Source of the DNA: Dyella caseinilytica
GTDB lineage: Bacteria > Pseudomonadota > Gammaproteobacteria > Xanthomonadales > Rhodanobacteraceae
DNA length: 64,000 nt
Reading direction: 5' to 3'
Assembly: GCF_016865235.1 (NCBI RefSeq)
Contig: NZ_CP064030.1
Span: 2,170,001-2,234,000, forward strand
Below are positions 27,958 through 36,837 of the stretch, piece after piece. The notes below the pieces were generated by a model. The model had not been told where the DNA came from, ran no database searches, and worked only from the letters and a program-made list of their open reading frames with translations. Within the stretch, counting starts at the first letter, position 1, and each line of letters opens with the position of its first letter. The translations under genes were made by a program, and so were the position numbers.

Positions 27958-29616
27958 ATGAGCACCGCTATAAACCCGCTTGCGGGAAAACCAGCGCCGC
28001 CATCTCTGCTGGTCGACGTATCCAAACTGCTGGATGCCTACACGGAACTCCGTCCCGATCCGTCACTGCCAGCGCAACAGGTCGCCTTTGGAACCTCCGG
28101 CCATCGCGGCTGCTCGTTCGATCGAAGCTTCAACGAGTGGCATGTGTTGGCGATCAGTCAGGCGATCTGCGAGTACCGCAAAAGCAGGCAGATCGATGGT
28201 CCGCTGTATATCGGTATCGATACCCACGCATTATCGCAGCCGGCTTTCGAAAGTGCGCTGGAGGTGCTGGCCGCGAATGGTGTCGAAACGATGATCGCGA
28301 GCCACGCAGAGTTCACTCCGACGCCCGCGGTGTCCCATGCCATCCTTGGCTACAACCACCGGCGCAGCACTGGATGGGCCGATGGCATCGTAATTACGCC
28401 CTCGCACAACCCGCCTGACAATGGCGGTTTCAAGTACAACCCACCCAGCGGTGGACCTGCCGACATCGATATCACGGGCTGGATTCAAGATCGCGCGAAT
28501 GCCTTGATGCGAGGTGGCCTGAAAGAAGTGCGGCGAATGCCATTCGCGCAGGCTCGTCATGCCTCGACCACGCATGAGTTCAACTTTCTCGACACTTATA
28601 TTGGTGATCTCGGCGGCATGATCGATTTCGATCTAATACGCAGTGCCGGCATCCATATGGGTGTCGATCCGCTTGGTGGCGCTGGCGTGCACTATTGGGC
28701 GCCGATCGCGGAACGCTACAAGATTGATCTCACTGTGGTTAGTGAGGTGGTGGATCCGCAGTTTGGCTTCATGACGGTCGATTGGGATGGCAAGATCCGC
28801 ATGGACCCGTCATCGTCCTATGCGATGCAACGATTGATAGGCTTGCGATCCAAGTATGACGTGGCCTTCGCGTGCGATACGGACCACGACCGCCACGGCA
28901 TCGTCACGCGCAGTAGCGGTTTGATGGAGCCCAATCATTACCTCTCGGTGCTGATCGACTATCTCTTCCATCACCGTCCGCAATGGAGCGCCACGGCGGC
29001 GGTTGGCAAGACCCTGGTAAGCACCGCGTTGATTGATCGCGTCGCCAAACAGTTGGGGCGCCGGCTCTACGAAGTGCCAGTGGGCTTCAAGTGGTTTGTG
29101 GATGGGCTGCTCGACGGCTCGCTGGGTTTTGGTGGTGAGGAAAGCGCGGGTGCCTCGTTTCTGCGTCGTAATGGTGCGGTGTGGACGACGGACAAAGACG
29201 GCCTCGTCCCTGCATTGCTGTCGGCGGAAATCACGGCGCGCCATGATGGCGATCCTGGTGAGTGCTATCGGGCACTGGTACAAGCCTTGGGCGAACCATT
29301 GGCTGATCGCGTCGAAGCACCTGCGACGCCTGAGCAGAAGGCGCGGTTGTCCAAACTCTCACCAAAGCAGGTGCAGAGCGCCACGCTGGCCGGCGAAAAG
29401 GTGGAACGCGTGATCGATCGCGCACCGGGCAACGATGCTCCTATCGGAGGCATCAAGGTGTCCACCGCCAGTGGCTGGTTTGCCGCGCGCCCTTCCGGTA
29501 CCGAAGATATTTATAAGATTTACGCGGAGAGTTTCAGGGACGACGCGCATCTGCAATTAATCCTGCAGGAAGCGCAGCAGATCGTCGATGCTGCACTCAA
29601 GGGCGATGCCCCCTGA
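27958..29616 (+). CDS. pgm: phosphoglucomutase (alpha-D-glucose-specific)
   Basis: A 552-residue cytosolic enzyme of the alpha-D-phosphohexomutase superfamily, close in length to the 546-residue E. coli Pgm. Motifs: FGTSGHRG (about 44-51), the phosphoserine loop TPSHNPPDNGG (about 147-157), the Mg-binding CDTDHDRHG (about 305-313), the sugar-binding GGEESAGASF (about 394), and the phosphate-binding RPSGTEDIYK near 511. It interconverts glucose 1-phosphate and glucose 6-phosphate. Between the glucan synthase and the GH94/GH144 genes, it can feed UDP-glucose synthesis or pass glucose 1-phosphate from phosphorolysis into glycolysis. GGGAG lies ahead of the ATG. Confidence 0.93.
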   Translation: MSTAINPLAGKPAPPSLLVDVSKLLDAYTELRPDPSLPAQQVAFGTSGHRGCSFDRSFNEWHVLAISQAICEYRKSRQIDGPLYIGIDTHALSQPAFESALEVLAANGVETMIASHAEFTPTPAVSHAILGYNHRRSTGWADGIVITPSHNPPDNGGFKYNPPSGGPADIDITGWIQDRANALMRGGLKEVRRMPFAQARHASTTHEFNFLDTYIGDLGGMIDFDLIRSAGIHMGVDPLGGAGVHYWAPIAERYKIDLTVVSEVVDPQFGFMTVDWDGKIRMDPSSSYAMQRLIGLRSKYDVAFACDTDHDRHGIVTRSSGLMEPNHYLSVLIDYLFHHRPQWSATAAVGKTLVSTALIDRVAKQLGRRLYEVPVGFKWFVDGLLDGSLGFGGEESAGASFLRRNGAVWTTDKDGLVPALLSAEITARHDGDPGECYRALVQALGEPLADRVEAPATPEQKARLSKLSPKQVQSATLAGEKVERVIDRAPGNDAPIGGIKVSTASGWFAARPSGTEDIYKIYAESFRDDAHLQLILQEAQQIVDAALKGDAP

Positions 29617-29643
29617 GTCCCGGCAGCCATCCTTATTGCGACA

Positions 29644-31155
29644 TTATCGAGCCAGCCAGCGTCTGGCCCTGGCCTGGATGCTTGGCGTGAAACGCGTACG
29701 GTAATAGGCCTGCGCAGCTTTCTGGATGGCCGCAGCCTGGGTGGGGTAGGCATGAATGACTCTGGCGAGTGTGCGCAATCCGATGCCGGCCACCATCGCC
29801 AGGGTGACCTCATTGATCATGTCCCCGGCATGGCGGGCAACGATGGTCGCGCCAAGGATCTTGTCGGTGCGGCCCTTGACGTGAATTTTCACGAAGCCAT
29901 CTTGCTGGCTGTCCGTCGCTGCACGATCGATTTCGTGCATGGGAATGGTGAACGTCTTTATCGGAATCTCCAGTCGATTGGCTTCGCGCACATACAGACC
30001 CACGTGTGCGATTTCCGGGTCGGTAAACGTGCACCAGGGAATGACCAGTTCGCTCAGGCGCTCCCGACCGCCAAACAGTGCGTTCTCCACCACGATATGT
30101 GCGGCAGCCTCTGCAGTATGGGTGTACTTGTGTTCCAGGCACACGTCACCGGCAGCATAGATGTTTGGATTGCTGGTGCGAAGGAAGTCGTCGACGTGTA
30201 CGCCGTGGATGATGTCGTAATCAACACCGGCCACTTCGAGACCGAGTTGCCGGACATTTGGCAAATGACCAATACCGGTGAGGATGGCATCAACCGCTAC
30301 CTTATTTCGATAATCGTCACTAACGAGGTCGATCAGCTTCTCGCCATTTTCCATGCGCACGGCAACCGCTGTGGTGTTCAGGCGAACCTCGATGCCATCG
30401 CGCGCAAACGCATCGGAAAGAATCTGAGCGGCATCGCGTTCTTCCTTGCCGAGGAATAGTGGCTTGTCCTGCACGATGATGGTCTTTGAACCCAGTCGAC
30501 AGAACGCCTGGGCGAGTTCGCAACCGAGTGGTCCGCCGCCAATGACCAGCAGTCGGCGTGGCAGCTCCGTCAGGTCGAACACATTCTCGTTGGTCAGGTA
30601 TCCCGCTTCGGCCAATCCAGGAATGGGTGGGATTAAGGGATGGGCGCCGGTCGCAATCAGCGCCTTCTCGAAGCGAAGAATTTCTCCCTTGATCATCAAG
30701 GCATCCGGTCCCGTGAAACGGGCATCGCCGAAGAATAGATCGATGCCTTCCTGGGCCAATCGTTGAGCCGAGACACCACCACTGAGGTGGGTGCGAATGC
30801 GCCTGACGCGTTCCATGACGGCAGGAAAATCAACCGTGATATCACTCGGCATCTCGGCGCCGTAGCGCCGTGCGTCGCGCATTTCGGCGTACAGCTGCGC
30901 GGTCCGGATCATGGTTTTCGAGGGTATGCAGCCATTGGTGAGGCAGTCGCCGCCAATCATGTCGCGTTCGATTAATGCGACCCGCGCACCGAGGGCATTG
31001 GCCACTTCTGCTGCTGCGACGCCAGCGGGGCCGGCACCAATAATCACCAATTGGTAGGGCGTGGTCGGGGGCGGATTGTTCCAGGTATGCGGACGAACAT
31101 TGGCGATGCGCTCGCGCTCATACGCATCCTCGGGTGTGATAAATGATAGCGACAT
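29644..31155 (-). CDS. FAD-dependent pyridine nucleotide-disulfide oxidoreductase (dihydrolipoamide dehydrogenase/MerA-like)
   Basis: A 503-residue flavoprotein with an FAD motif VIIGAGPAGVAAAE (37-50), redox pair Cys71/Cys76 in GGDCLTNGCIPSK, the NAD(P) motif VIGGGPLGCELAQ, and a C-terminal dimerisation domain with HAYPTQAA. It lacks the N-terminal heavy-metal domain and the C-terminal Cys pair of true mercuric reductase. In the His-x-His-Pro-Thr-x-x-Glu block of lipoamide dehydrogenases the Glu is Ala here, so the usual base dyad is incomplete. The ATG overlaps the TGA of the GH144-type gene by one base (TGATG), which points to translational coupling. Its role in a beta-1,2-glucan locus is unexplained. 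Confidence 0.85.
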   Translation of the reverse strand: MSLSFITPEDAYERERIANVRPHTWNNPPPTTPYQLVIIGAGPAGVAAAEVANALGARVALIERDMIGGDCLTNGCIPSKTMIRTAQLYAEMRDARRYGAEMPSDITVDFPAVMERVRRIRTHLSGGVSAQRLAQEGIDLFFGDARFTGPDALMIKGEILRFEKALIATGAHPLIPPIPGLAEAGYLTNENVFDLTELPRRLLVIGGGPLGCELAQAFCRLGSKTIIVQDKPLFLGKEERDAAQILSDAFARDGIEVRLNTTAVAVRMENGEKLIDLVSDDYRNKVAVDAILTGIGHLPNVRQLGLEVAGVDYDIIHGVHVDDFLRTSNPNIYAAGDVCLEHKYTHTAEAAAHIVVENALFGGRERLSELVIPWCTFTDPEIAHVGLYVREANRLEIPIKTFTIPMHEIDRAATDSQQDGFVKIHVKGRTDKILGATIVARHAGDMINEVTLAMVAGIGLRTLARVIHAYPTQAAAIQKAAQAYYRTRFTPSIQARARRWLAR

Positions 31156-32612
31156 CAGTTTGACTCCCTTTCATGAGCGGCAAGCTGCTGCAGCCAGCCG
31201 CCACGAAATCCAGCGCGATGCAGTCCGTCGTTGATGTAAGAACAGTCGCGCATCAACTGCCAGATGCTTCCTGTGCGGTGGTTCTCGATCATCATGAATA
31301 CGATGCCCTGGTCGAGCCCGTAATGTCCTGCCGATACCCACGGACGGCCCTGAGCATCAGGGAGGGATGGATTGAAGCTGGTGGCCAGGCGACCATCCGT
31401 CATCATGTCCGGATACCGATCGATCATGTTGCGTATCGAGTTCATGACGGTTTCGGGCGCGAAGGGCAGCGATGCCAGCACCGCGGGCGCGGACAGCGTG
31501 CCGTCGTCGGGACCATACGGTACCCCGCGCGCGGCATAGCCAAACACCCGATGTGGCGCATGGGACAAGTCAGGCCGCGCGTCCGTTGGGCCATCGCAGG
31601 CGGAAAGGCCCCAGCAATGCTCATCGTAACCGACATACTCATGGGGATTGCGTTGCGTGTACTCGCGCTGGATATCGACAGCGCGCTGCGTGTTCTCGAA
31701 GTAGTCTGAGCGCGCCTCGCGCATGAAGCGGTCGCGGATACCACGGAAATCGATCCACGCATGTGAAAACTGGTGGACGAACAAAGGACCCGCATAGAGA
31801 TAGTCGTGGTCGTACAGGTTTTCCCATTGGTAGGTGGCGGTCCATGATTTGTAGCAACTGGCGGTAATCGGATGGTCGGGTGACGCCATGGCCAGCACGT
31901 AGAGCAAGATGGCCTCGCTGTACCCCTCCCAGCCGTAATGCAGGAAACTGCATTCGGGCTTCCAACCTTGCCGAATCGTGTCACCGCCACCCTGGGACCA
32001 GCGCCAATCGATACGTTGGTAGAGAAATTCAGCCAGTTCTCGCAACTCCGTCTCATCCTCGGTCTGCGCCGTGAAGTACATGCGTGCAGTGAGTACACCA
32101 GCGATGAGCAGTGCGGTATCGATCATCGACAGCTCCGAATTCCACATGCGGGCACCGGTCTGGATGTCGAGGAAATGGAAGTAGAAGCCTTTGTAGCCGG
32201 TGGCCGTGGGGCTGCCACTCTGGTCGCTATCACGAAAGAAGCGTAACGCCGCAAGGCTGCGGCGAACGGCATCACGCCGATCCAGCCAGCCTCGCTCGAC
32301 GGCGGCTGGATACGACGAGAGCGCAAAACCCACCACGGCGATACTCACCGGTGAGCCAGGACGCGAGGTATCTGCTACCAGGCCATTGTGTGAATTTGCG
32401 TTTAACAGGAAATAATCGAACGCTGCGCGCTGCAATTGGTCCAGCATGGCTTCGTTCGTAACGGCGGTCGCTTCTGCCATCGTATGAATCCCGAGCAATG
32501 TTGCTGGGCCAGGTGGAGCCTCTTTCATGTCGGGCAAGGCCTTGATGTGGAGTGATGTCGGGACACGCTGTGCCTCTGATCGTCCTTGTTGCTTCCCGTG
32601 CGATGAATTCAT
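31155..32612 (-). CDS. GH144-type endo-beta-1,2-glucanase (glycoamylase-like domain), no signal peptide
   Basis: A 485-residue protein of the glycoamylase-like (PF10091/GH144) group. Recognisable segments: FDYFLLNANSHNGLVADTS, ATGYKGFYFHFLD, WNSELSMIDTALLIAGVL, WGWS-like WRWSQGGGD, LHYGWEGYSEAILLY, YDHDYLYAGPLFVHQFSHAWIDFRG, GYDEHCWGLSACDGP and HYGLDQGIVFMMIEN. GH144 enzymes cleave linear beta-1,2-glucan to short sophoro-oligosaccharides. Characterised forms are exported; here the N-terminus is hydrophilic and an in-frame TGA at 32642-32640 leaves no room for a leader, so it is probably cytosolic. It is coupled to the downstream flavoprotein gene and divergent from the GH94 gene, which could phosphorolyse its products. 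Confidence 0.85.
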   Translation of the reverse strand: MNSSHGKQQGRSEAQRVPTSLHIKALPDMKEAPPGPATLLGIHTMAEATAVTNEAMLDQLQRAAFDYFLLNANSHNGLVADTSRPGSPVSIAVVGFALSSYPAAVERGWLDRRDAVRRSLAALRFFRDSDQSGSPTATGYKGFYFHFLDIQTGARMWNSELSMIDTALLIAGVLTARMYFTAQTEDETELRELAEFLYQRIDWRWSQGGGDTIRQGWKPECSFLHYGWEGYSEAILLYVLAMASPDHPITASCYKSWTATYQWENLYDHDYLYAGPLFVHQFSHAWIDFRGIRDRFMREARSDYFENTQRAVDIQREYTQRNPHEYVGYDEHCWGLSACDGPTDARPDLSHAPHRVFGYAARGVPYGPDDGTLSAPAVLASLPFAPETVMNSIRNMIDRYPDMMTDGRLATSFNPSLPDAQGRPWVSAGHYGLDQGIVFMMIENHRTGSIWQLMRDCSYINDGLHRAGFRGGWLQQLAAHERESN

Positions 32613-32772
32613 ATGAAAACATCGCTCACCTTGAGTTCCTCATGCGGAGCGATTCGTGGGCAAGCTTAACCATGATGCCGCACCACGTGCATGTGCCGTG
32701 TAAGCGCTGCGCATACAAAACGTTAGCTTCACACAACATTACGCCCACAGGGCGGTATGCTTGAGCGCTTGA

Positions 32773-32793
32773 GATGCGATGTCATATCGCATC
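32773..32793. promoter_or_regulatory. inverted repeat between divergent GH144 and GH94 genes
   Basis: GATGCGAT (32773-32780) and ATCGCATC (32786-32793) are perfect 8-bp arms separated by GTCAT. The element lies 27 bp before the preferred GH94 start and in the 207-bp gap between the divergent genes, a good position for an operator repressing one or both. Confidence 0.55.
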
Positions 32794-32819
32794 GCGTGCA
32801 CGCGAGAGTTTCACGCCTC

Positions 32820-35800
32820 ATGCCGCCCCAGTCTTCATTGCAGATAGATCCTCCATCACGCGTGCAACTGCTCTCGAATGGGCATTACACTGTGATGTTG
32901 AATGACGCAGGCTCCGGCTATAGCCAATGGCGCGGGCTTGCCATCACACGTTGGCGTGAAGATCCCGTAGGTGATGAATGGGGCAGTTACCTGTTGTTGC
33001 GGGACGAAGAGAGTGGTGAGGTCTGGTCGCCAAGCACGCAGCCCTACGGCATAGCTGGTGACAACGATGCGACGACGTTATATGACGATCACGTCAGCAT
33101 GACTCGCCAGCGCGGCTCGCTAACCGCCAAGTTTGATGTGGCGGTGGCCGGCGATCGCGATCTCGAATGGCGACGGATCACACTCAGCAATGAAGGGGTG
33201 AGTGAGCGCGAGATCTCGCTGACTTCGTATGCGGAGCTTGTGTTAGGGCCGGGCGTTGGCGATGCAGCGCACCCCGCCTTCTCCAAGATGTTTGTCCAGA
33301 CCGAATGGGTGGAGCAGGGGAGCACCCTGCTGGCGACACGCCGTCGTCGCTCATCCAGCGAGCCGGAAGTATGGGCAGCGCATAGGGTGATGGTCGAGTC
33401 TGATTCTGATGGCAAGTGCGATTATGAAACCGATCGCATGCGCTTCCTGGGGCGCGGCCGCACGCTGCGGCATGCACAGGCCATGCAAGGTGGTGTTGTG
33501 CTCTCGAAATCCTCCGGTTGCGTACTGGATCCGATTTTCAGCCTGCGCCGCCGCGTGCGGGTACCGCCTGGTGCCAGCGTGCGGGTAGTGTTCTTGACTG
33601 CGGTCGCCAGCACACGATCGGATGCGCTTACGCTGATAAGCGCATTGGACGAACGTGGCTTGGGCGACGATGTCCTTGCGGACGCGAAGGCGCATGCGGA
33701 TGCGCAACGAACACGCCTGGGAATCAGCGCAGCTCTGGCTTCGCGTTTCGATGGCCTTAACGCAGCGTTGCTTTACGCTGATGCGGCCTTCAGGCCATCG
33801 GGCGAACTGCTCGCCATCGGTGTTGGTGGTCCGCCCGTTCTATGGAGTTGCGGCATTTCCGGTGATCGGCCCATCGTTCTGCTGCGCATAGGCGAAGCAT
33901 CCAACATGGCGTTTGTGCATGAATTACTCCTGGCCCAGTGTTACTGGCAGGCAAAGCAATTGGGCGTCGACATCGTTCTATTGGATACGACTTCCGGTGA
34001 TGACGGCGCATTGTTCGCGGCGCTGAGTGAACGAGCGAAGACTCAGAGCGATCGACTCAAGGCCGATTCGTCGGCTGTCACGGCGCAAGCATTTGTGCTC
34101 CGTGATCGCGATATTTCCGACGCCGTGCGGGCAGGCCTGATCACCGCCTCTCGTATCTTGCTGGACGCTTCCACAGGCTTTCCTGAAACAGCAACGCAAC
34201 GCCAAGAAAGCCATGCTCATACATCCACCACGGCCGCTCATCAAGCTTCGCCTGGCATTTCGCGGATGTTCCGCTCAAAAGCTTCGACGTCGGCTGGCGA
34301 GTTCGGTAATGGTCTGGGGCGATTCAGTGACGCCGGGCGTAGCTACATCATCAACCTCAAGAGTGAGCAACACACGCCGCAACCGTGGATCAATGTCATC
34401 GCCAATCCCGACTTCGGATTTTTGGTGTCGGCAGAGGGTGGTGGCTACGCCTGGTCGAGCAATAGTCAGCAGAACCCACTAACGCCCTGGCCGAACGATC
34501 CGGTCAGCGATACACCGCATGAGGTGCTGTATCTGCGCGACCTGGACAGCGGCGAGCTATGGAGCGCCACGGCTGCGCCGATTCGCGTCCCAACGGTGAA
34601 CTATGCCTGCGAGTACGGTAAAGGCTATTGTCGCTTTACGCACCATGCGCATGGCATCGAGGTCGATCTGCTGCAGTTCGTGCCTACCAATGATCCGGTC
34701 AAGCTTTCGCATCTTTCGTTGCGCAATGACTCGGATCGCAAGCGACGCTTGTCGATCACTGCTTACGTGGAGTGGGCACTGGGTGCGAACGGCACCGTGC
34801 CGGCACCATTTGTGGTCACCTCACGCGACCCCGTGACGGGCGCGTTGTTGGCGCGCAACGCATGGCGGGCCGAGTTCCACGAGCGCGTTGCGTTTATGGA
34901 TCTTGGCGGCTTGCAGCATTCGATGACAGGCGATCGGCTTAAGTTTCTAGGGTGCCACGGCGCCGTTGATCGACCTGCTGCGCTGACTGGCAATTCACCG
35001 CTATCCGGGCAGATCGGAGCCGGGCTGGCTCCCTGTGGTGCGTTGCAGACATCCATCGATCTTTCGCCTGGCGAGCAGTTCGATATCACCTTTCTGCTTG
35101 GCGAGGCCAGATCGCCCGATCAGGCACAAGCCCTGGTAGAAAAGTATCGTACGGTCGATCTCGACGCTGCGTTGGATGATGTTCACACGCAATGGAACGA
35201 TTTGCTCGATACCATTCAGGTAAGCACACCAGATCGTGCGATGGACATTCTTCTCAACGACTGGCTGCTGTATCAGGTGCTGGTTTGCCGCATGTGGGCG
35301 CGCACTGCTTATTATCAGGCGAGCGGCGCCTATGGATTCCGCGATCAATTGCAAGATTCGATGGCCTTGTGCGTGGCGCGCCCGGATCTCGCGCGCGAGC
35401 ACTTGCTGAGAGCAGCGGCGCGACAATTCGCACAAGGGGACGTGCAGCATTGGTGGTTGCCGCCATCCGGGCAGGGGATTCGCACACGGATTAGCGACGA
35501 TCGTATATGGCTTGCGTATGTCGCTTCTCACTACGTTAAAACCACTGCAGATACTGCCGTTCTGGATGAGATGCTGCCATTTCTTGAAGGGGCGGCGATC
35601 AAGGATGGCGATACCGACGCGTTTTATCTGCCCGGGATCGCCAATGGAAAAAGCAGTTTATACGAGCATTGCGCACGGGCGATTGACTCGAGTTTGACGT
35701 TGGGCGCAAATGGCTTGCCCTTGATGGGCGCGGGTGACTGGAACGACGGCATGAACAACGTCGGCGCCAAAGGCCGCGGTGAAAGCGTCTGGCTGGCCTG

Positions 35801-36734
35801 GTTTCTGCTGTCGGCCATCCATGCTTTTCTGCCGTACGTCCGTGCTCGTGATGAGCAGGCGCGCGCCTATCGATGGCAGACATATGCCGATGCCCTGCAG
35901 AAAGTGCTTGAAGGGACGCCGGGATGGGATGGGGAATGGTATCGGCGCGGCTATTACGATGATGGTGCGCCCCTTGGATCACACGAGAGCCTGGAGTGCA
36001 GGATCGATGTGATCGCACAGTCGTGGAGCCTCATGTCCGGGGTGGCCGATCCTGCCCATGCAGCGTTGGCCATGAAATCCGTTGAGAAATATTTGATAAA
36101 GCGCGATGAAAAAATTGCGCTGCTGTTCACGCCGCCGTTTGATCACACGCCACTGGATCCCGGCTACATCAAAGGCTACCCGCCAGGCATCCGCGAGAAC
36201 GGCGGCCAATACACGCATGGCGCGACATGGTCGATCTTTGCCTATGCCATGCTTGGTCAGGGTGATCACGCAGCGGCATTGTTCGATATTCTCAACCCGA
36301 TCCGCCACAGTGAAACCGTGGAGGCGGTGGCCCGCTATCAGGTGGAGCCCTATGTAGCCTGCGCTGACGTTTATTCGGTAGATCCGTATATCGGCCGCGG
36401 CGGCTGGACCTGGTACACCGGCTCGGCAGGGTGGCTATACCGAGCCGGTCTGGAGGCCATTCTGGGCTTTCAACGACTGGGCGACCATCTGCTGATCAAT
36501 CCATGTGTCCCGACGTCGTGGCCGCGCTTTGAGATCACCTATCGTCATCGCGGCGGACATCGTGGCATCACGCACTATCTGATCGCGGTCGAAAATCCTG
36601 ATGGCGTAAGTTCCGGTGTGGCCTCCGTCGAGCTCGATGGCAAGACGCTCCATACGGAACAAATACCACTTGTTGATGACGGTCAGAAGCACAGCGTTCG
36701 CGTGACACTTGGCGGCTCACGCAAGCGGAGCTAA
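32820..36734 (+). CDS. GH94 family phosphorylase, 1,2-beta-oligoglucan phosphorylase-like
   Basis: A 1304-residue cytosolic protein with no membrane segments. It is colinear with the last ~1290 residues of the neighbouring cyclic glucan synthase: VQLLSNGHYTVMLNDAGSGYS aligns with its VQLLSNSRYHVMVSSAGGGYS, and PWINVIANPDFGFLVSAEGG with PWVNVLANAQFGSIVSESGG. The catalytic domain contains ASGAYGFRDQLQDSMAL, GDVQHWWLPPSGQGIRTR, GAGDWNDGMN (about residue 973, the motif carrying the catalytic Asp) and GRGGWTWYTGSAGWLYR. The GH94 group without GT84 includes 1,2-beta-oligoglucan phosphorylases, which release alpha-glucose 1-phosphate from sophoro-oligosaccharides. The ATG at 32820 is favoured because homology starts soon after it; an upstream start at 32757 would read through the inverted repeat at 32773. 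Confidence 0.88.
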   Translation: MPPQSSLQIDPPSRVQLLSNGHYTVMLNDAGSGYSQWRGLAITRWREDPVGDEWGSYLLLRDEESGEVWSPSTQPYGIAGDNDATTLYDDHVSMTRQRGSLTAKFDVAVAGDRDLEWRRITLSNEGVSEREISLTSYAELVLGPGVGDAAHPAFSKMFVQTEWVEQGSTLLATRRRRSSSEPEVWAAHRVMVESDSDGKCDYETDRMRFLGRGRTLRHAQAMQGGVVLSKSSGCVLDPIFSLRRRVRVPPGASVRVVFLTAVASTRSDALTLISALDERGLGDDVLADAKAHADAQRTRLGISAALASRFDGLNAALLYADAAFRPSGELLAIGVGGPPVLWSCGISGDRPIVLLRIGEASNMAFVHELLLAQCYWQAKQLGVDIVLLDTTSGDDGALFAALSERAKTQSDRLKADSSAVTAQAFVLRDRDISDAVRAGLITASRILLDASTGFPETATQRQESHAHTSTTAAHQASPGISRMFRSKASTSAGEFGNGLGRFSDAGRSYIINLKSEQHTPQPWINVIANPDFGFLVSAEGGGYAWSSNSQQNPLTPWPNDPVSDTPHEVLYLRDLDSGELWSATAAPIRVPTVNYACEYGKGYCRFTHHAHGIEVDLLQFVPTNDPVKLSHLSLRNDSDRKRRLSITAYVEWALGANGTVPAPFVVTSRDPVTGALLARNAWRAEFHERVAFMDLGGLQHSMTGDRLKFLGCHGAVDRPAALTGNSPLSGQIGAGLAPCGALQTSIDLSPGEQFDITFLLGEARSPDQAQALVEKYRTVDLDAALDDVHTQWNDLLDTIQVSTPDRAMDILLNDWLLYQVLVCRMWARTAYYQASGAYGFRDQLQDSMALCVARPDLAREHLLRAAARQFAQGDVQHWWLPPSGQGIRTRISDDRIWLAYVASHYVKTTADTAVLDEMLPFLEGAAIKDGDTDAFYLPGIANGKSSLYEHCARAIDSSLTLGANGLPLMGAGDWNDGMNNVGAKGRGESVWLAWFLLSAIHAFLPYVRARDEQARAYRWQTYADALQKVLEGTPGWDGEWYRRGYYDDGAPLGSHESLECRIDVIAQSWSLMSGVADPAHAALAMKSVEKYLIKRDEKIALLFTPPFDHTPLDPGYIKGYPPGIRENGGQYTHGATWSIFAYAMLGQGDHAAALFDILNPIRHSETVEAVARYQVEPYVACADVYSVDPYIGRGGWTWYTGSAGWLYRAGLEAILGFQRLGDHLLINPCVPTSWPRFEITYRHRGGHRGITHYLIAVENPDGVSSGVASVELDGKTLHTEQIPLVDDGQKHSVRVTLGGSRKRS

Positions 36735-36837
36735 CCGAACGTTCCAGCAGTCTATTCGGTCGATCGGCTGAAATCGCAATCCAAGGCGTACATAAGCCAA
36801 GCTTTTTATTACCACAATGATTCGACAACGAAAAAGT

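Noticed and set aside
29644..31155. Calling the flavoprotein a mercuric reductase
   Set aside because: The heavy-metal-binding N-terminal domain, the C-terminal Cys pair and other mer genes are absent.
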